From CALBPI01 sp038529355 (lineage in GTDB: Bacteria > Pseudomonadota > Gammaproteobacteria > Steroidobacterales > Woeseiaceae): a DNA stretch of 28,521 bases. Both the position numbers and the translations under genes were made by a program. This document shows positions 25,474 through 28,521 of this stretch, in pieces. The notes below the pieces were generated by a model. That model saw nothing but the letters and a program-made list of their open reading frames with translations. It did not search any database and was not told where the DNA came from. Numbering within the stretch: position 1 is the first letter of the stretch; every line of letters begins with the position of its first letter. The DNA lies in the NCBI GenBank assembly GCA_038529355.1, contig JBCBDU010000044.1, forward strand, positions 1 to 28,521, in the 5' to 3' direction.

Positions 25474-26331
25474 ATGATGAGCAAGATTATCGCCGGCTGC
25501 GTTCTGCTGTTAGTCACGTCTACTTCTGCGGCGTTCGCTAAGTCGGACGCCTATGAAATGCCACGAACGTCTGTTGTCGCGATCACCGCTACTCACACCG
25601 ACCGGCCGTACGAGCTGTACATCAAGCTGCCGGAAGACTACGCGAAGGCCGCAGACAAGATCTACCCCGTGATCTATACCACCGATGCGGTCTGGCATTT
25701 GGACATGCTGTCCGGCGCCAGCGAATACTTGTTGCCAAATGCCATCCTGGTCGGCATCTCCTGGCAGAAGGGCATTGATCCTGAGAGCCCCTCTGCCAGC
25801 CGCTATCGTGACTACACGCTAACCCCATTTAGCAACCCCGAACATCAGGCCAAGTATCAGGCCGGGCAAGCCGACGCGCATTTGACGTTCATCCGCGACG
25901 CTGTGATACGGCACATCGAGAGCAACTATCGGGCAGACCCGACAGCACGCGCCTATTTCGGGTATTCGTTGGGCGGCGTTTTTGGGGCTTATGCCTTGTT
26001 GGCGCAACCCGACACGTTCCGCTACTACGTGCTCGGCAGCCCGGCATTCAGTGACAGCAGCGCGGCTTTTCTCGACGCACTCGAGTCGAAAACCGCTGAT
26101 GAGGCACAGAACATCAACGTGGACGTATTCGTCAGCATCGGCGAACTCGAGGCATCCGAGATGCCGATAACGAAGGATTTTATCGTCCTGCTGAAGCGCA
26201 GAGCAGACAAGGGCTTGGCACTAACCGGCCTGGAAGTTATCGAAGCATCCGATCACGGCACTGCGTTTCCAACCACAGTGGTCCGCAGCGTTCGCTGGTT
26301 GTCGAGTTTGATGACCAAGCCTGATGATTAG
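25474..26331 (+). CDS. Secreted alpha/beta-hydrolase esterase (IroE/COG2819-like)
   Basis: A 285-aa exported protein starting MMSKIIAGCVLLL at the ATG 25474, with a signal peptide ending near SAAFA. The fold is that of the esterase D/IroE/Fes group: YPVIYTTDAVWHLDMLSGASEYL, then the nucleophile elbow GYSLGG (Ser165), the acidic segment SIGELEASEMP (Glu224 region) and the catalytic His in EASDHGTAF (His261). Such proteins hydrolyse carboxylic esters, including siderophore or glycosyl esters, in the periplasm. No siderophore gene is nearby, so the substrate is unknown. The gene stands alone on the plus strand, divergent from the prenyltransferase operon, with a 381-bp gap to the next gene. Confidence 0.86.
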   Translation: MMSKIIAGCVLLLVTSTSAAFAKSDAYEMPRTSVVAITATHTDRPYELYIKLPEDYAKAADKIYPVIYTTDAVWHLDMLSGASEYLLPNAILVGISWQKGIDPESPSASRYRDYTLTPFSNPEHQAKYQAGQADAHLTFIRDAVIRHIESNYRADPTARAYFGYSLGGVFGAYALLAQPDTFRYYVLGSPAFSDSSAAFLDALESKTADEAQNINVDVFVSIGELEASEMPITKDFIVLLKRRADKGLALTGLEVIEASDHGTAFPTTVVRSVRWLSSLMTKPDD

Positions 26332-26712
26332 GGGATGTCGCACCAGCTATCGCCGACATTAGCGAACTCGGTTCTGATGCGCTCAAGGCACGCGAGCGAT
26401 CCACGAGTTGGTCATCGAAACAGGGCCACATCCGTCCGCCAGTGCACGCGCATAACATGCACACAACAGGAAATAAGGGTTCGCTGCTAGCAAACAAGTC
26501 AGCGTGAAGCGACACGGCGTCTCATCCGTAATCACTGCAAACTGGCACTTTCGTGTCCGAGCACTTACAGTCGTGTGTGAAGACGCATGCGTTGCAATTC
26601 TCGTCGGAGAACCATGATGTCGCTTTTCGGTTATCCGGACCGAATCCGACCAAAACGTGCGCTCACTACAACAAGAAAATCGTGAAATGCCAGCAGAGGC
26701 TACAAGCGCTCC
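26332..26712. other. Intergenic region without a convincing gene (381 bp)
   Basis: No frame here shows family resemblance. A 23-codon frame at 26614-26685 has a GGAGA only 3 nt before its ATG, too close to be convincing. A six-base inverted repeat ATGTCG / CGACAT occurs just after the esterase stop, but without a T-run. The promoter of the next gene is expected here but not distinct. Confidence 0.5.
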
Positions 26713-27459
26713 ATGAATAAGTACCTTGCCATTATCGACCTGAAGACACTGCTGCTCAGCATTGTCTGCGTCGCGGTTACCTATCTGTGTTTTGTCTACG
26801 ATATTTCCTACAATCTGAATATTACGCTGTTCAGTATCGCCGTCATTTTCCCATTGGTGTTCACGATTCGTGAAGCGTTTAAGCGGCGTGATAATGCACT
26901 GGAGTTTCTGAGCCAGTTCAAATCATCCATCAGTTCGATCCACTATTGTTTTGAGCGATGCCCAACACTTGGTGACGAACAGCGAGCCGAGGTCACCGGG
27001 CTGCTAGAGTCCGTCTCGTCACAGTTTCTCGAGGCATTAGGCCGCGACGATGGCACCATTCGTGGCGCCGAGGACACCGTCAGCGAGATCATTCACTTCA
27101 TCAAACGCAACGATTCGGTGATTCCCAACGGCCTTGCGCTGAAGATCATTCGTTTCGTACAGGACGTTAATGACGGCATGGACAACACGATCAGCTTGAA
27201 AATGCATGGCACGCCAATCAGCATGCGCGCGTATTGTCTGGTGTTTGTGTTTATTTTTCCGTTCGTGTTCTCGCCAACTATTGTTTTTCATCTGGCCGAT
27301 TCGCCGTGGCCGCTGACGTACGGGTTGAGTGTGCTGCACGGCTTTATTCTCATCGCGCTGTACAACGTTCAGGTGCAAATGGAAAACCCGTTTGACCAGA
27401 TCGGTCTGGATGACATCAAGTTGGATGAGTTTCGTTTTCGCCCGCTACCACCGGCCTGA
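26713..27459 (+). CDS. Four-helix membrane protein with bestrophin-like C-terminal motif
   Basis: A 248-aa protein with hydrophobic helices at about 11-29, 34-53, 171-193 and 200-219. Between the second and third is a long soluble helical part (about 55-165) with IREAFKRRDNALEFLSQFKSSISS and SEIIHFIKRNDSVIPNG. The C-terminus reads ENPFDQIGLDDIKLDEFRF (224-242), which resembles the ENPF-acidic segment of bestrophin-type anion channels, although the family's N-terminal signature is not clear. It may be a distant bestrophin relative or an unrelated four-helix protein. The ATG at 26713 has no strong Shine-Dalgarno. It lies 88 bp upstream of the exported gene on the same strand, so the two could be co-transcribed. 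Confidence 0.6.
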   Translation: MNKYLAIIDLKTLLLSIVCVAVTYLCFVYDISYNLNITLFSIAVIFPLVFTIREAFKRRDNALEFLSQFKSSISSIHYCFERCPTLGDEQRAEVTGLLESVSSQFLEALGRDDGTIRGAEDTVSEIIHFIKRNDSVIPNGLALKIIRFVQDVNDGMDNTISLKMHGTPISMRAYCLVFVFIFPFVFSPTIVFHLADSPWPLTYGLSVLHGFILIALYNVQVQMENPFDQIGLDDIKLDEFRFRPLPPA

Positions 27460-27547
27460 GCGTTGCGTGGCTTTGCCAGACACCGTCCGCGCGATAGATC
27501 GCTTGGCAGGCACTCTTGCAGTGTGAATACATAAAAAGGACTGCGAC

Positions 27548-28521
27548 ATGTTCCGCCACCTGTTAACCGCTCTTGCTATGGTGCTGACGACCTCTGCGTT
27601 GGCCGCGCCGCTGTTCGACAGTGACAATCTATTAGCGGTCACGCTAAACGCACCGTTCAAACTCATCGACACCGAGCGGGACAAGGACAAGGAGTATGCG
27701 GGCAGCCTGAGTTTTATCGATCCGCAGCTCGGGCCGACGGTCCTGGATGCAAAGTTCTCTGTGCGCGGTGCTTTCCGGCTGCGCGAAGACATTTGCAACC
27801 ACGCACAGCTTTGGGTGAACCTGAAAAAGAGTCAGGTAAAGGGCACGCTGTTTGCCAAACAGGACAAACTCAAACTCGTTGTGCGATGCAAGGACTCGGA
27901 GCGCTATGCCGACTACATCGGGCGCGAACGCAAGGCCTATCAGATCTTTAACGCGCTGTCTGACTTGAGCCTTGCAACCCGCATGCTGAACGTCACTTAC
28001 ACAGACAGCGACGGTGGCGATTCGCGCGTGCAGCACGCATTTTTCATCCAGCACCAGGATAATCTGGCCAAGCAACACGATATGACGGTGCACAAAGAGC
28101 TGGGCGGCATTAAGCCACGCCTTGATCCAAGCCAGAGCACCGTGGTGGCACTGTTCATGTACCTGATCTCGAATACCGACTACTCGTTTGTGGCTGCGCC
28201 GGCCGGCGAAAACTGTTGTCACAACACCAAACTGCTGGAAGCCACAGATGGTCGCCTGCATCCTGTGCCTTACGATTTTGATTCGACCGGTTTTGTCGAC
28301 ACTTCGTACGCCGAGCCGACAGCAGGAATGCGGCAGAACAACGTCAAGCATCGCTTGTATCGCGGCTACTGTGTCGACGAAGCAGTAATCGCTGACACGC
28401 TGACACAATTTCAAGCCAAGCGAGCAGCGATCTACGCCATCATTGACGATCCGACTTACGTCACGGAGAAATCGATCAAGCGCACTCGCAAATATGTCGA
28501 TAAGTTCTATGCCGTGCTCGA
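27548..28521 (+). CDS. Secreted protein with CotH-like kinase motifs, C-terminus cut by window edge
   Basis: From the ATG at 27548, with AAGGA 7 nt upstream, an open frame reaches the right edge (at least 324 residues). A signal peptide ends near residue 19 (SALAA). The body has RGAFRLREDICNHAQLWVNL and KGTLFAKQDKLKLVVRCKD. Then come ISNTDYSF (Asp211), CCHNTKLL (His225, Asn226), HPVPYDFDSTGFVDTSYA (Asp243, Asp245) and KHRLYRGYC. This motif order is seen in a widespread uncharacterised family and recalls the catalytic Asp, Asn and DFD-type metal site of CotH-like protein kinases. Kinase activity outside the cytoplasm is only a hypothesis, as ATP would be scarce there. It may form a unit with the four-helix membrane protein. 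Confidence 0.8.
   Translation, partial: MFRHLLTALAMVLTTSALAAPLFDSDNLLAVTLNAPFKLIDTERDKDKEYAGSLSFIDPQLGPTVLDAKFSVRGAFRLREDICNHAQLWVNLKKSQVKGTLFAKQDKLKLVVRCKDSERYADYIGRERKAYQIFNALSDLSLATRMLNVTYTDSDGGDSRVQHAFFIQHQDNLAKQHDMTVHKELGGIKPRLDPSQSTVVALFMYLISNTDYSFVAAPAGENCCHNTKLLEATDGRLHPVPYDFDSTGFVDTSYAEPTAGMRQNNVKHRLYRGYCVDEAVIADTLTQFQAKRAAIYAIIDDPTYVTEKSIKRTRKYVDKFYAVL

Noticed and set aside
26614..26685. 23-codon open frame before the four-helix protein, possible leader peptide
   Set aside because: The GGAGA is only 3 nt from the ATG and the peptide has no recognisable features.

Overview
The window looks like chromosomal DNA of an environmental, Gram-negative gammaproteobacterium. This rests on gene content alone: two TonB-dependent receptors, several outer-membrane beta-barrels ending in aromatic residues, many Sec or lipoprotein signal peptides, and a TIGR02999-type ECF sigma factor paired with a TPR Ser/Thr kinase. 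That combination is typical of Xanthomonadales, Woeseiaceae or Steroidobacter-like lineages. No rRNA, tRNA, CRISPR array, insertion sequence or prophage was seen. Most genes encode envelope or exported proteins.

Layout. 1-1034 (minus): a small four-helix membrane protein followed by a signal peptidase I gene cut by the left edge. 1099-4163 (minus): a large TonB receptor with strongly biased codons and a textbook terminator. 4164-4961: a long non-coding gap. 4962-7588: two convergent putative lipoprotein hydrolases, an N-acyl-D-amino-acid-deacylase-like amidohydrolase lacking the usual HxH motif and a subclass B3 metallo-beta-lactamase with all zinc ligands. 7789-11149 (minus): a large secreted sortilin/BNR beta-propeller protein with a terminator hairpin. 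11387-11442: a heptamer tandem repeat. 11497-12249 (minus): an outer-membrane barrel. 12356-16453: a DUF1801 protein, a membrane-bound LytTR regulator and, divergently, a DUF2141 lipoprotein and an atypical TonB receptor, with an inverted-repeat-rich intergenic region between regulator and targets. 16552-19089 (minus): another barrel protein and a TolB/WD40-like propeller lipoprotein. 19186-22649 (plus): ECF sigma factor and Ser/Thr kinase with TPR repeats. 22827-25171 (minus): a UbiA/MenA-like prenyltransferase translationally coupled to an FAD oxidoreductase. 25474-28521 (plus): a secreted esterase, a membrane protein with a bestrophin-like C-terminal signature, and a secreted protein cut by the right edge whose motifs recall CotH-like kinases.

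Three groups look functionally linked: (i) the LytTR regulator / DUF2141 / TonB receptor set, probably a regulated surface module; (ii) the ECF sigma factor / kinase pair divergent from a propeller lipoprotein and barrel protein, a plausible signalling-to-envelope unit; (iii) the UbiA / FAD oxidoreductase operon, probably a membrane lipid, quinone or isoprenoid modification pathway not identifiable from sequence alone. These links are inferred from gene order; no experimental evidence is visible here.
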